Origin: Liolophura sinensis
Taxonomy: Eukaryota > Mollusca > Polyplacophora > Chitonida > Chitonidae
NCBI RefSeq assembly: GCF_032854445.1
Contig: NC_088295.1
Location: 52,125,249-52,189,248, forward strand
Reading direction: 5' to 3'
DNA: 64,000 bases
Of the stretch, positions 11,097 through 22,304 are shown one piece after another. The position numbers were made by a program, and so were the translations under genes. Within the stretch, counting starts at the first letter, position 1, and each line of letters starts with the position of its first letter. The notes below the pieces were generated by a model, which saw only the letters and a list, made by a program, of their open reading frames with translations, searched no databases and was not told the origin of the DNA.

Positions 11097-11184
11097 CACA
11101 AAATCATCTATATATATAGGATATAAAAGGAAACTGGCACACAAAATCATATCTATCTACATAGGATATAAAAGGAAACTGGCA
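11097..11184. repeat. ~44-bp tandem duplication
   Basis: Two copies beginning 'cacaaaatcat' and ending 'ggaaactggca', separated only by small indels in a TA-rich middle. Confidence 0.8.
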
Positions 11185-11382
11185 ATCTGGTAAAACAACC
11201 ACGGAAATGAACTAATGTGAGTCGTGACACATTGTCATCTATGTATGTAGGCCTATGTATCCACCAAAAATTAAAACTCTACACAGAAAACAGTTGGTGT
11301 TAGAGCCTGGATATGAATACGGACGGATGGACAGACAGACAGACGGACAAAATCGCTATAACATAATACGCTCTGCCTATTG

Positions 11383-11420
11383 GCGGGGTGGGTGGTGGTG
11401 GGTGGTGGTGGGGGGGAGAT
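11383..11420. repeat. G-rich GGTGG tract
   Basis: A run of GGGTGG-type words ending in seven consecutive G, with at least four G-runs of three or more on the + strand. It could fold as a G-quadruplex. It sits 300 bp from a candidate divergent promoter. Confidence 0.6.
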
Positions 11421-11449
11421 GAAGAGACAAGAGTCACCATCATGTAGGC

Positions 11450-11716
11450 CTAACCTACAGATGTACCGTATTGGTGTGCGAACTTTCTGCCGCACGACAT
11501 ACAAGCAATACATACAGGCAGGCCACAGCCAATAAAGTCATTTGCGAGTCCATGCAGTGATGCATTGATAAATAAAAATACGCTACTGTCAAACGACAAA
11601 CACTCGGTACCATCCGAATACAGATATAGGACCCCTCTCACACTTGTAGTTAACACACGTCGTTGTTGCACAATCTTCACATGTGCAGTGAACTCCGCGG
11701 GTTTGTACTGTGGCAT
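11450..11716 (-). CDS. candidate first coding exon, unidentified
   Basis: An 88-codon minus-strand frame starts at an ATG 131 bp upstream of, and divergent from, the + strand ATG at 11848. It begins M-P-Q-Y-K-P-A-E-F-T and has a plausible protein composition with V-L-Y-L-Y-S-D-G-T about 30 residues in. The later part becomes Cys-rich and less convincing. No good 5' splice site was found inside, so the true exon end is uncertain. I do not recognise the family. Function unknown. Confidence 0.25.
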   Translation of the reverse strand: MPQYKPAEFTAHVKIVQQRRVLTTSVRGVLYLYSDGTECLSFDSSVFLFINASLHGLANDFIGCGLPVCIACMSCGRKFAHQYGTSVG

Positions 11717-11847
11717 TTGATTGGTTCAATGGAGCCTAGCCATGCCCTATTTGTAAGATACGAACAAACAACAATTTGCGGTCAATGATATGGCGCTGTG
11801 AGTAGTATGGTGGAAAGTGGTACAACATTGGCAGGCGATTTGTGGTT
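11717..11847. promoter_or_regulatory. possible divergent promoter with CCAAT-type boxes
   Basis: The 131 bp between two oppositely oriented candidate start codons contain 'gattggttcaatgg', i.e. an inverted CCAAT box (ATTGG) next to a CAATGG. No TATA element stands out. A role as a bidirectional promoter is inferred only from this arrangement and from the donor site that follows the + ATG. Confidence 0.25.
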
Positions 11848-14094
11848 ATGTTTCCACGAGTAGCGGCACTATCGATATCAGGTGAGTTTGCAGGTATAAT
11901 TTACACATCATATGTCTTCAGAGAGTGCTGAACTTTGAAGTCATTAAAACCATTTTCTTGTCACCGAATATATTTGTGCAGAGGATTGGAATGAGTACCC
12001 GTGACAACAACAACAGCAAAGTCGGGTTTGTCCTAGCCGCAACTGATTTGATGGTTACTTAACTAACGTACGTACCAACGTCGCAAATGCGACACGGCTC
12101 AAAGCGGGAAGATCGTTCAATTTAGACAAGGCCTGTCTACAGCTGGGCTCCGCGTGAAGCAGAAACATTGGGCAGAGCTTAATTTTAAGGATTTTTCCTG
12201 ATTGGGCAACCATAGTTCTGTCTTTGAGGTTGCCCAGCACAGAATTTGGTTGCCCAGCACAGAATTTGGTTGCCCGGACAGTTGTGTCTGCAATTTTTCA
12301 CCCAAAGATTAATACATATATACCTACTTTCCCAACATGATATTAAACCAAATAACCAACATAACAACAAAACAAAAACTGACACACTTGTTATGATTGG
12401 GTGTTATGGTGTCTGAAATATATCACTAGGCCCCAGGCTGCACATTGTTATGTTTAGTTCTGCTAATGCTACAAATATAACACTCCAGTGGCTGAAAGTG
12501 AAACTAGAGCTTACAGATGAAGGCATGAGTCATGTGCATACCTTGTTGTAACAGAAATTCAGAAGTGATGACAACTTTAGTGCAGCTGGCCTAAAATTAT
12601 AGCATTAACAAATTTGTGAAAGAAATAATTTCGACTTAATTACAACATTTTGAAAAGTACATGTAAACTTTGAACTTGCAAACGCTTTTCTTACCACATG
12701 AGCTTGACAAGATTGCAGCACATGGAGAGTTCACTGTTCGTTAATCCGTAATGGCAGTGTTAGTGAGCCCTGTCCAAGAAACTCATTTCTAAAAACATCT
12801 GGTTACCTCCTGATAGATTTATTTATTGACCAGAAGGACTGTCCCAAAGACATTTGAGCAGTGTCAGGCTGATAGGCATATGGCTCTTGAAACAAGTGTA
12901 ACTCCCATATATAATTTCCGTGCAGCTTGATTCCAGGCTGTGTATCTCGGCTAACATAGCATAATATAGTGATGGTGCCTACCAACGTCGCAAATGCGAC
13001 ACGGCTCAAAGCGGGAAGATCGTTCAATTTAGACAAGGCCTGTCTACAGCTGGGCTCCGCGTGAAGCAGAAACATTGGGCAGAGCTTAATTTTAAGGATT
13101 TTTCCTGATTGGGCAACCATAGTTCTGTCTTTGAGGTTGCCCAGCACAGAATTTGGTTGCCCAGCACAGAATTTGGTGTTAGTGAGCCCTGTCCAAGAAA
13201 CTCATTTCTAAAAACATCTGGTCACCTCCTGCTAGATTTATTTATTGACCAGAAGGACTGTCCCAAAGACATTTGAGCAGTGTCAGGCTGATAGGCATAT
13301 GGCTCTTGAAACAAGTGTAACTCCCATATATAATTTCCGTGCAGCTTGATTCCAGGCTGTGTATCTCGGCTAACATAGCATAATATAGTGATGGTGCCGG
13401 TGAACCAGGATAACATGATGATCAAGGGAAGGCTGAAATTTGCCTGTCAAAATTTTATGTCCAGCACAAAATATTCTATACAGTGTTTATAAAAGGGCTC
13501 TTGATATCGTTGACTTAATTTGGACTGGGTTAAAGAGTAGTGTGAGCATAACATCTGCATTGGAAAGCACATGTGGTATGTAATTTGAAGCCCTGTCATC
13601 AGAAGACAACATCATGAAGCCCACTTCAGACAGCATGTGGGCTTGTCCACCAGGACTTGGCTGTAAACCTAAGTATCCAGGATGGGTGTTTGAATGGGGA
13701 TACCAGCTGGGAGGAGGGTTGGGCTTAGGGTTACTACCAAACTTTAATGAGGACAATTTTGTTTTCAACATAGTGGAGGGGGCAACACAGCATTGTATGG
13801 TAAATAAGGACATGTTTCTGTTATAATGGCTGTGAAATTCACACACTTCCAGCCCACTACATGTAGCTTCTTAGGTTTAATATTTCATCTGCCAGAGGTT
13901 ATTTTACACATGCCCATGGGGTGACAGGAATTTATGGTTGTCTGCAGGGGAATTCAGCCCTCTCTGATGACAGGAAGACCCTAAAAACTGAGCCCTGTTT
14001 GGGAAGCTGGCCAGCTAATCGTGTTTTCTCCACATGGCCGTTGTACCTCACTACAGACGAAATACCTTCCAAATACAGGATGCACCAGCTGTGA
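11848..14094 (+). CDS. candidate three-exon gene, 129 aa, unidentified
   Basis: Three proposed exons join in phase. Exon 1 (11848-11881, M-F-P-R-V-A-A-L-S-I-S) ends at a textbook donor, CAG|gtgagt. Exon 2 (13591-13799) opens after a weak acceptor and ends at ATG|gtaaat. Exon 3 (13948-14094) follows 'gtctgcag' and ends in TGA. Summed coding length is 390 nt, an exact multiple of three. The N-terminus is basic and hydrophobic, as in mitochondrial presequences or weak signal peptides. Exon 2 carries C-P-P-G-L-G-C-K-P and a Gly-rich stretch, and exon 3 is Trp/Ser/Lys-rich. I do not recognise the family. Intron 1 contains the 907-bp duplication. The exon 2 acceptor is the weakest point, and no AATAAA was seen nearby. 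Confidence 0.3.
12073..13398. repeat. 907-bp unit duplicated, second copy internally deleted
   Basis: Segment X (198 bp) occurs at 12073-12270 and 12980-13177. Segment Y (223 bp) occurs at 12757-12979 and 13176-13398. The order is X1, 486-bp spacer, Y1, X2, Y2. The simplest history is tandem duplication of X-spacer-Y followed by loss of the spacer from the second copy at a short 'gtt' microhomology. The X copies appear identical and the Y copies differ at a few bases, so this is recent or an assembly/haplotype artefact. X also holds a 20-bp doublet 'ttgcccagcacagaatttgg'. Confidence 0.9.
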
Positions 14095-14267
14095 AAGCGA
14101 CAAGTTATTTGTGTACTATCAGACACAGAATTTTGTGATTCATGTTTGTGAATTTTGATGATGACCACATGGTGGCCGGTGACCTGTTCAGGTGAGCAAG
14201 TGGGAGGTATTTCGTTCCTGGTGAGGTACAGCAGCGATGTGGGGAAAATTTGTATAGCTGGCAGGCT

Positions 14268-14385
14268 TCCCTAGTGTTTCTGCTTCACACATTGCGCAGT
14301 TGTAGCGATGCATGGCCTAAATTGAATGGTGCAAGGACGATCTCCCCGCTGTGGGCTGGGTCGAATTTGTGACTGGTAGGAAAGT
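14268..14385. repeat. diverged inverted copy of segment X
   Basis: 'gtgtttctgcttcac', 'cctaaattgaa', 'atctccccgctgtg' and 'tcgaatttg' match, in order, the reverse complement of segment X at 12073. X is therefore an older interspersed repeat, independent of the recent duplication. Confidence 0.65.
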
Positions 14386-15480
14386 TAGTTCATTAACCGT
14401 AAGAGCAGTTGCGGCTGGGTTAGTCCTAGATACTGGGCATCTATTTTACCTACCCTTAGTCCATTCTGGTCTCTCCACACAAATTACAAGTATATCACAT
14501 GTACTAATCATGATATAAAATGTGAAGAGTCTGAGACCATACTGGATTGTGGGTAGGACAGTTCTAGGGCCAGCCTTTAAGCATAATAGGCAGTTTCTTT
14601 TGCAGGTAGGGACGAACTTAAACGCTCACGAAATACGCTGACAATATTCGCAGCATGGTTGTAGACACACTAAGTGGATTTTTCCTTTGATCATGGTTAG
14701 TAGATTGTGTCATGTGACCAAGTAAATCATGTGACACAAACAAAATTTCACTGTTGAACACACGTGCAGTTTGATTGGTCACCTTGATCGTCTTAATTGC
14801 TGAAAATCGGAGCAAACACACTATCCAGACAGAGTGAAATTGCCAGCGTATTGCGAATTTCGGGGCGATTGCCTGTAGAATACGCTGTCACAAGTGTGGA
14901 CACACTAGGCAGATTTTTGTAAATTTATAAATATGCCTGTATGTGGGAAAAAATCCATCTGGTGTGTTCCTAGCTTTACAATCCAGTCAAAACATCCGGG
15001 GGAGAAAAACGTTGAGCCCAAATTTTGATGTTTATGTTCAGGTTTCTTTCTAACAAGGTACACCAACGACCAGGCAATATTTGAGTTTTATTCACATATA
15101 CATGCAGGGATACTCAGCGCATTATTGTAACGGAACACTCTAAGCCTATCAGGGCCATCTCACCTTCTGTCAGGTTAAAGCATAGCGAATTGTGCCGTAC
15201 GTGCTGAAAGGCTAGACTGTGAAGGCCAGCTTTTGAATTGTGCCAGACTACTGGTGGATAAAAACTCCTGTGTCTAATTACATAGACATGGCCACAGACA
15301 TGTTGTGTTTACATGTACATCATTTACATCATCTCCGAATGACAAGGTTGCAAAAGAGTAGATGTAAAATTAAAAAAAGAACAAAGATTATTTGTATAAA
15401 TGTAGACATGAATTCTAACCAACCCGCGCATTTATAAAAACTACAGAGGCTGCTATGCGTATGAGCTATGGGTGGATTAT
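14386..15480. other. no gene seen
   Basis: AT-rich DNA. 'aatacgctg' followed by 'gacacactaagtgg' (14633-14680) recurs in altered form at 14877-14920, an old short repeat of unknown type. Confidence 0.45.
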
Positions 15481-15539
15481 CTCCCCTGATCCAGTCCCAG
15501 TATTTCAGGTAAAGGGAATATATTCCAAGAGCAAGTAAA

Positions 15540-15890
15540 ATGTAATAAGCTAAAACATGTAACCATGCCATATCGTTACAATACTTTTTCAAAGGAATGC
15601 AAGTTCTGTGTTTGTTATACAGCTGGGCGATTTTCCGCTTGCATACGGTGCATATATGGCCCATTTTATTCATTGATTTTCAGCTTTACAGCTGAAACAG
15701 TTTACTGTCACGTGACCTGCAAATATGGGAGAGATTGCCTTTTTTTCCCCCAGTTTTTATCAACTTGTCAAACTACACAAGAGAATATGTTTAGAATCTT
15801 TAAGTTTAAATTTTTTGTTTTCACTTCGGCTGCATCAGCCAAAAACCTGATGTGCTCACACATCCCTTTTTTGGCACAGCTGAAGTCGTG
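15540..15890. repeat. dispersed family D copy
   Basis: Contains 'gattttcagctttacagct', 'actgtcacgtgacctgc' and 'aaatatgggagagattgcc', in the same order as at 2860 and 30600. Open frames of 108 and 114 codons on opposite strands overlap it and are not believed. Confidence 0.7.
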
Positions 15891-16309
15891 AAATAAGGCG
15901 AGGTATATTAACAGTGGGGAACCGTTCACTGTTTTCTGTTCGTAAGTGTATGGTCCAAAATGCATCAGGTTAACACTTAAATTAACCGCAAAATCTGATT
16001 TATTACATAGACGTCTGTCTATCCTCTATAAGCACCCACACTGACAATCAAGAGTTAATAGGCTTTTCGACGTGACAGCCAGTTATAACGTGATGCTTTC
16101 AGAGCTAGTGATTGGCTAAATTCTTAAGGGCTTCTACAACATGGATACCCCAAGTGAGTTGTCTGTCAGTGCCATGTTCCCATTGCCGAACTTCATCTTC
16201 TCGGCTTTCAGAACTTTATAGAATTTTTTACATATATTTTCGGCAATAGCTGTGCCCTATATCCTTTTTTCTGTGTATATCTAGGAGCAGACTTATTGTT
16301 CATTTAAGC
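15891..16309. other. no gene seen
   Basis: No supported feature. A short ATG-GAT-ACC-CCA-A|gtgagt sequence at 16141 resembles a mini first exon but has no other support. Confidence 0.4.
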
Positions 16310-16618
16310 TTAAGCTTTTATTTTTTGTTAGCTCCTGTATTTTGGAATCTCATATATGGATTGAAGGGTATATTTTTTCCTTAGCTCCCTGATTTAAGGT
16401 ATGGTGTTTAAATGTTTATACTCAGATGGAAGGTTAAGCTTTTTTGGTTCAACTCCTGTATAAAGAAATCTCATACATGGAATCTGGTTATGCTTTTTTA
16501 TTTTTGGCTCCCTAATCTAAGGTATGGTGTGTAAATGTACATACTAAGAGGGAAGGTTTTAAAGCCTTCTGTAGTTCCTGCATAATGGGGTCTCGTGCAT
16601 GAATTGAAGGTTAAACTG
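16310..16618. repeat. 120-bp-period tandem repeat, about 2.5 copies
   Basis: The word 'ctcctgtat' recurs at 16332 and 16452 and, as 'ttcctgcat', at 16575. Each is followed by 'atctcat.catgga' and, in the two full units, 'ctaaggtatggtgt' and 'ggaaggtt'. The units are diverged, so this is an old duplication. Confidence 0.8.
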
Positions 16619-17379
16619 GCAGACACCCACATCCACACTGACTGAGGGCTCAGGCTATTCGAAATACCAGCACTAACACTTGTCATCGCATTTAGGTATG
16701 AATTTAGAAACCCTCAGGGAAATGAATGATATTTACCTGTGAAAAGGCTGGAGACAAAATATATTTAAAAAAAAACGTCAACTTTTATGATTCAAAATTC
16801 AAATTAACGTTCAATATTTAACACACCACAAAGCCATATACATGTAGCTTTTACCTGTATGTTTTACAACTACAACTCCTTATAAACACCTGAACAAAGA
16901 TCAAATTCATCTTCTGTTAGTTCAGAACCCGAATCTTTTCAGATATATCAAAACTGCATCGTCGTCCGCTATTGACTCGAATTGATAACTGCAGTAAAAC
17001 CTTTTGAAAACCTAGAATGCAACTCCGAAATGACATTGTTTTGATACGAATTCTCAGATTCCACATCTCAATCTGTCTTGGGTTGACCAGCTATGACATC
17101 ATCTGCTGAGCGTAGCGGACTGCCGGCTAAGATTGGCTAGGGTTGTAAATCTATTGTTTTGTGGATTTAAGGATTGCTTTCTCAGAAGCCCTACCAGTCA
17201 TATACTATTTAAACAGGTTTCAATCTTTATAATTACGACACTAATCCTTTAAGCCTTTTTTGTCTTCAGCATACAACGATAGAAACTTATCTTTTTTTTT
17301 TTTTTTCCTGTGATGTTTAAGGGACCATGTGGTGTACATTTAAACAGGGCATACTGCTAAAACTTTGAACCTAGTTTAT
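16619..17379. other. no gene seen
   Basis: AT-rich DNA with a poly-T tract near 17290. No gene-like signal. Confidence 0.5.
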
Positions 17380-18115
17380 TGATTTTAGTTCTGTTGGCTT
17401 TGTGAATGTTTTTTAGTCAATTTAATTGATAGACTTTCAATGTAAACATTTACAAGTTATATAAACTGTTTGCTGTAGTAAACACATTTTCTCTAGAAAG
17501 CCTCCATGCAGGGCTATTATTTCTTGTACTCAGGGTCTCTGTGGTTATTTTATTTTTCAAGATTTATGGTGTTTGCCAAATTTACCTATTTCTTTTAATC
17601 AAGAAAACATTCATGTAGGGCTACAGTTTTTGTAGTCGTAGATCTAGGAGAACAAGAAGGGTATATATGATCTTCCGTTTTGTGGAAACACTTTCTTCTC
17701 CTGTAAACACAGATTTCTATAAGCCTTTCTTGTAGGGCTCCAGTTTCTTATGCAAAGACTTGCATGTATCTAGAGAATCTTATTGTCTCTCTGGCTCTTT
17801 TACCAGATTTATTAAGTGTCAAAATTTAACCTAATTTTTGGACTTTTCTCTATATTATCTGTAGAAAGCTTTCCATATCTACATTAATAGTACTAGGGTC
17901 CTCGGTCACTGGCATGTACCTTCTTATACTGCGACGGAATGTTTAAACCATCCTCCATAGACAGTGACTGTTGTCAGCTGAGTATTCGCTCAGCCAATCA
18001 TAGAGTTGCCGTGTCCATCCTTAGCACATGAACAGCCATTTGTGGGTAGCGATTTGCATACGTCAAAGTTTACTTCCATGAGTTGGTGCTAGCTCTATAG
18101 GGCTGTGATTGCGTA
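17380..18115. repeat. 0.7 kb segment homologous to 33815-34745 (copy 1)
   Basis: Collinear matches with 33815-34745 include 'ttggctttgtgaatgttt', 'gtagaaagctttccatat', 'tgcgacggaatgtttaaac' and 'cagccaatcata' against 'cagccagtcata'. The second copy carries an additional SINE1. The nature of the segment (transposon remnant or duplicated regulatory DNA) is unclear. Confidence 0.8.
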
Positions 18116-18243
18116 TACTATAACAGTTCTGTCTTGTTGCATAAGCTTACCTCTGTACTTCCTTTGCTAACTTTAGTATACTACTGCTGGGCACCAAATA
18201 ATTTGTCTGTCCATAGTTATAGTCGTCTCAGCTATTTCTTCCA
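17990..18243 (+). promoter_or_regulatory. possible promoter and untranslated first exon
   Basis: A CCAAT box ('cagccaatcat', about 17991) is followed 250 bp later by a strong donor, TTCCAG|gtaagt, at 18243. No ATG-led frame runs to the donor, so it would be a noncoding first exon. The proposal rests on these two signals alone. Confidence 0.2.
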
Positions 18244-18244
18244 G

Positions 18245-19050
18245 GTAAGTGTAGCCATGTTTCATCATACTTGTAAATCAGCACGAGCATGAAACTGGTG
18301 GAAATTGGATAAAATTCCAGCTCCAACCCCCGTGTTTGAATGCATGGTAAGATCTTGGCATTACCTACATGGAACTAGAGAATAATATCTGTGTATGATG
18401 AAGTCATTCTCCTTACAGTACACCCTAAAATACACAGAACTACAATTGTCCCTACAGAAAAACGGAAGTTGTAATGGGGGTCTGCGTCCCTCTGGCTTCA
18501 TTTGTTCAGGAGAAATACCTATTTCCTGTTTCGAGGATGTGACTTTCAGTTTTGAAAAAATTGTATATTGTTAATTGGTTTTGGGTCATGTGACATTTTT
18601 ACCCACATTTTTAGCAAGTCTTTATGAACAAGTTGCTTTGTGCAACTGTTTCAGTTCAAGCCCAGTAGCATGAGCAGTTTGGGAGTTGATTGTTTCGTTG
18701 TGCATAAAATCTAAAATGGCAATCAAGTCACACGATCAAAAATCTCTAAAAATTAAGGTGCACAGCTTCAGGCTAAAACACACTGAAGTATCATAAATGC
18801 CTGTTCAATAGTTATAATCTGAACACATACAATAGTGTTTCAAGCCTAAATAGCTTGAACCACTAAAAAAAGTTTGGTTTGCAAGAAAGATAATTGAGCC
18901 AAAGTAGAAGTACTATAAATTGAGAATAAGAATTTATTACCAGAAAAAGAATTTTTCAATTTTTTTTCTTCAAATAATGTTTTATTCAAAGAAAAGAAAA
19001 GTATCGAGCAAGCTTATGTAAATGTATTTAACCCTTGGTTTGGCAAGATG
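18245..19050. other. no gene seen
   Basis: AT-rich sequence with no recognisable gene or repeat. Confidence 0.5.
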
Positions 19051-19531
19051 TTAAAGGCAAAAGATCACTCTAAAATGAAATACTGTATATATCAGATGAA
19101 AGACCATTAAAAACTGTCCAGCAAAGTGGCAAAGTTCAGTTTTTTTAGAATTTTCTAACCTAAAAAAATTGTGTTTAGAGATCAGATTCTACAGTGGTGA
19201 CCCAGAAGGTATCAGTTACATACTATACACAATCATATCTATAATTTTTGCCTGAAATAATTCGTTTCAAAGCCAAATTGGTGATTGCATTCATAAAGCT
19301 CTATCTGTATACATTTTGAATGATGAAATAAAGCAGTCTAATGTGTGTTAAATAGCAAAAACCATATGATATCACTTGCCCCATTGTGGTCAGAAAAGGC
19401 CACCATAGAATAAAATAATCAAATGCATTTTTACAAGGTTAAAAAATTCTTTAAAAAATCTATTTTACTGGACAAGTTTTAATGGTCTTTCATCTGATAA
19501 TACTTTAATTTATCGTTTTCTTTGCCTTTAA
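19051..19531. mobile_element. foldback (long inverted repeat) element
   Basis: A 32-bp arm at 19090-19121 (starting 'tatcagatgaaagacc') is complementary at about 30 positions to 19468-19499 (ending 'ggtctttcatctgata'). Weaker complementarity continues outward to 'ttaaaggcaaa' (19051) against 'tttgccttta' (19521) and inward through 'agaattttctaacc' against 'ggttaaaaaattct'. The total span is about 481 bp with no coding capacity. This is the structure of a non-autonomous DNA transposon. No TSD was resolved. Confidence 0.75.
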
Positions 19532-21655
19532 ATAAGTGTATAGCTTTTTCCCTAATTTTCCGGAAAACAGAGAGACAGAACTAAATGCCAGGAAAAATAT
19601 AACCTCCATGGCAAAATGGTACAATTCATAAATCCTAAATTGATTTTAATGCCATAAATGTGTCACAGAGTAATTATGCAACTTTCAATTTGAAAAAAAT
19701 CCAGTAAATGTTAATGACTGGATACCATCTGTTGGGAGAGTTTGATGTAATCAATCTACATGTGTTTAACTAAACTATCAACTAAACATGATACCCTATC
19801 ACCCAGTCTCATGACTTACTAGAGATAACTGATAGCTACATGTATGTAGGTGTAACAATGACCAGACAGTCTGGCCCAGGGTCAACCCACTGAATCACAT
19901 GTGTACAGGCTGGGTGATCAAGGTCCTTTGTCTACTAGATGGTCGATCAGACCTAGAACTTAAGGGCAACATGTACTAGATGTTAAGCCTTGGTAGTTTG
20001 TTCTCTGCCAATATGAGGGTTATTATAATACCATATATTTCCATATTGCTTTATTTTGGTTCTGTTTTGGACTTTGTGATGGTAAATGTGATATGTTGAA
20101 TCAAAACGTCACAGTGAGACTGGGACCAATTATCATGTTCGATGTGGTAAATCTTGAGGTACATTAGTTGCAGACCAGTTCATACAAACGAGACAACTCT
20201 TTGGTGCACTACAAAAAAGTACTACAGCAAGTTTGTAGATTTTTAATTTCGTGAACATTTGATACCAAGGCATGATGCTGTCTTGGACCGTTGAACTTGT
20301 GTTTGTTGGTACCTTGTTCAGGCTTACAATGTCGAGGGCTTCAGTTCCTATCACCAGCTTTTGCTGTTTTCACATTTCATGAAGATAAATTTCATGCTTA
20401 TCCAGCGTCCAAAAATTTAATCGTTTGGTACCAATAAACCACTGTCACTGTGTAGTAAGTGATCACTAGCCTGGCTTTTTTTTTTTTCATCACGGCAAAA
20501 AACAACAGAAGTATTCCAGTATGCGGTTGTACTTTATCATTGGATAAACTAGTCAGTGATAGCTCAGGTGACCAATGAAAATTTGGTTTATTTATATAAG
20601 GCGTGGAATATTGATAATTTACTTCACTGTTGTTATGTCAGTGACATGGGCAAACTATGGAGTAAACGTAGATATAGGTAACAATAATGATCAAAGCACA
20701 TTGTGACAGTCTTTGCATGATTACAAACAAATATGTGGAATTGTAAACTATAAATTGCTGTGTGATTTGAAACTGCAATACATGTACCCCTACCGATGTG
20801 ATGACTAATCTTGTTGAATCAATGACTGGATGGCATGGTGTCAAGATAATAGGGTGGTATAGACTTGTAAAAGTGGGTTGAAGCATAAGCTTAGAAGTGT
20901 GTTTTGATGCCTGCTGTGGCTGCATGGCATCTGCGTGTAGATGATGCAGTGTTCAGCCTTAGTGCACCTGATCTGTGTATTGATTTGAGACTTAGGCGTC
21001 TACCTGGATAGGCCTACTGTCCCTCTCTAACTGGATGGCCACACCTATGCCTAGATCTGCTGAATTTGTGTTGCCATAACAACATGCTGCTGCAGGTAGG
21101 TGTACATGTACGATGGGTAGACATTACGGCAGGTAAAGTATACGTAGTTCGGAAGTAGGCTTTGGTTTTGCCCATATCCCACAACATGTTTTGTATGTGT
21201 CGTGATGGGTATAGTAAAACATACACACTATTTTTGGTTTGCTGGTGAAATTTTTCCTTTTTGGATTACCTGATGATGAATGACAGTATTGTGATGAGGT
21301 ACGGGTCACACCCCAGCTAATGGATTCCACAGGTGAGATATTGGATAGGAAGGGTTGGCTTCTCTGTTTGTCCGATAATTGTCAAGTGGCTTGGGCGTGT
21401 ACCATTTGCACCTGCTGAACTCAGCCTCTCGGTATCTCCTCATCAGTGGATTACCGTAGTTGTTGGGATTTGTATTTGTATTTTAGGCATTTCCCACTGA
21501 CTTATCTGATCTGTTGGTAGGTTGTTTTGGGGGACTGCATGTGAACAGTTTTGTCCTACAGTGCATTTATATTTGTTAATGTATTATCGAAGTACAGGCA
21601 TAGCTCATGTCTTACCTAAGGGTTGGTGCTGCATGGCATCAAATAGCAGAGAAAG
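19532..21655. other. no gene seen
   Basis: About 2.1 kb of AT-rich DNA. Donor-like sequences occur at 21095 (CTGCAG|gtaggt) and 21331 (ACAG|gtgaga), but I could not assemble a coding exon around them. Confidence 0.4.
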
Positions 21656-21747
21656 CAGTGTTAATGTAAATGTTCGGGGTGGTATCTCAAAAAGTACTGC
21701 ATGTATTGAGCTCAGGCTTTTGATCACATGTAGAGCACAATAACATG
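21656..21747. repeat. dispersed family E, copy 1
   Basis: 'gtggtatctcaaaaagt', 'ctgcatgtattgagctcagg', 'gatcacatgtagagcac' and 'taacatg' match 23886-23975 in order. A 73-codon frame that overlaps it is therefore unlikely to be a gene. Confidence 0.7.
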
Positions 21748-21929
21748 AGAGGGACAATTAGTCGTTGATATGCTGTGTGCATATTAATTACTGTAAATCA
21801 TGAAATCCACGACTTGGCATATTGTGTATTAGAATCAATGTAAAAAGACATTATTTTCACACTAAATTTTCCCTACTCACAATATTTATGCTATGTTAAT
21901 CTGTAAACTGCACTTAAAAAAATATTATG

Positions 21930-22304
21930 TTAACTAGTTCCAGTAAAAAAAAAAGGTGGACAGTCTGCGTATCTTGTTGGCCGCGCTGCCCGGGTTGTGT
22001 CAGTCATACAAGGAAGACCTGCCCTGCAATTAGCCCTGCCAAATCCATGCATTTGGCTAACCCATGGCCCGGGTGATGGGCTCTGTTTCGAGATATGAGA
22101 TTTCTTCTCCTTGTGTTGAGCAAAGCCAGCATCACAGTGCTTCGACGAGTATACAGTATCCAGTACCCATGGATTGAAGTACCTGTGAAGCGTTTTCACC
22201 TTCATCGATTTGCATACCGATAAAATAGTGTTGCTGTATTTTATGGGGGATGTATACTTTTCTGAATTGATGACCAGTGTTTCCATAGAGAGTCGAGATT
22301 TCAA
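21930..22304 (-). CDS. doubtful 124-codon frame, unidentified
   Basis: The longest non-repetitive single frame in the window. It starts M-K-S-R-L-S-M-E-T-L-V and ends in a Pro/Arg/Cys-rich tail that runs into a poly-Phe encoded by a T-run. The first half has ordinary composition. No splice signals or recognisable domain were found, and G+C is locally raised only over the 3' third. It may be a chance frame. Confidence 0.15.
   Translation of the reverse strand: MKSRLSMETLVINSEKYTSPIKYSNTILSVCKSMKVKTLHRYFNPWVLDTVYSSKHCDAGFAQHKEKKSHISKQSPSPGPWVSQMHGFGRANCRAGLPCMTDTTRAARPTRYADCPPFFFTGTS

Noticed and set aside
12803-13147. 114-codon minus frame as a gene
   Set aside because: It spans a recent duplication junction (X2-Y1) and X is an interspersed repeat. 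It is kept only as a rearrangement observation.
13487-13846. 119-codon minus frame
   Set aside because: It is antisense to the candidate exon 2 at 13591-13799, whose + reading has splice signals and phase agreement. Both cannot be trusted, and the + reading is better supported.
15329-15891. Opposed 114- and 108-codon frames
   Set aside because: They largely overlap the family D copy, and neither has splice or motif support.
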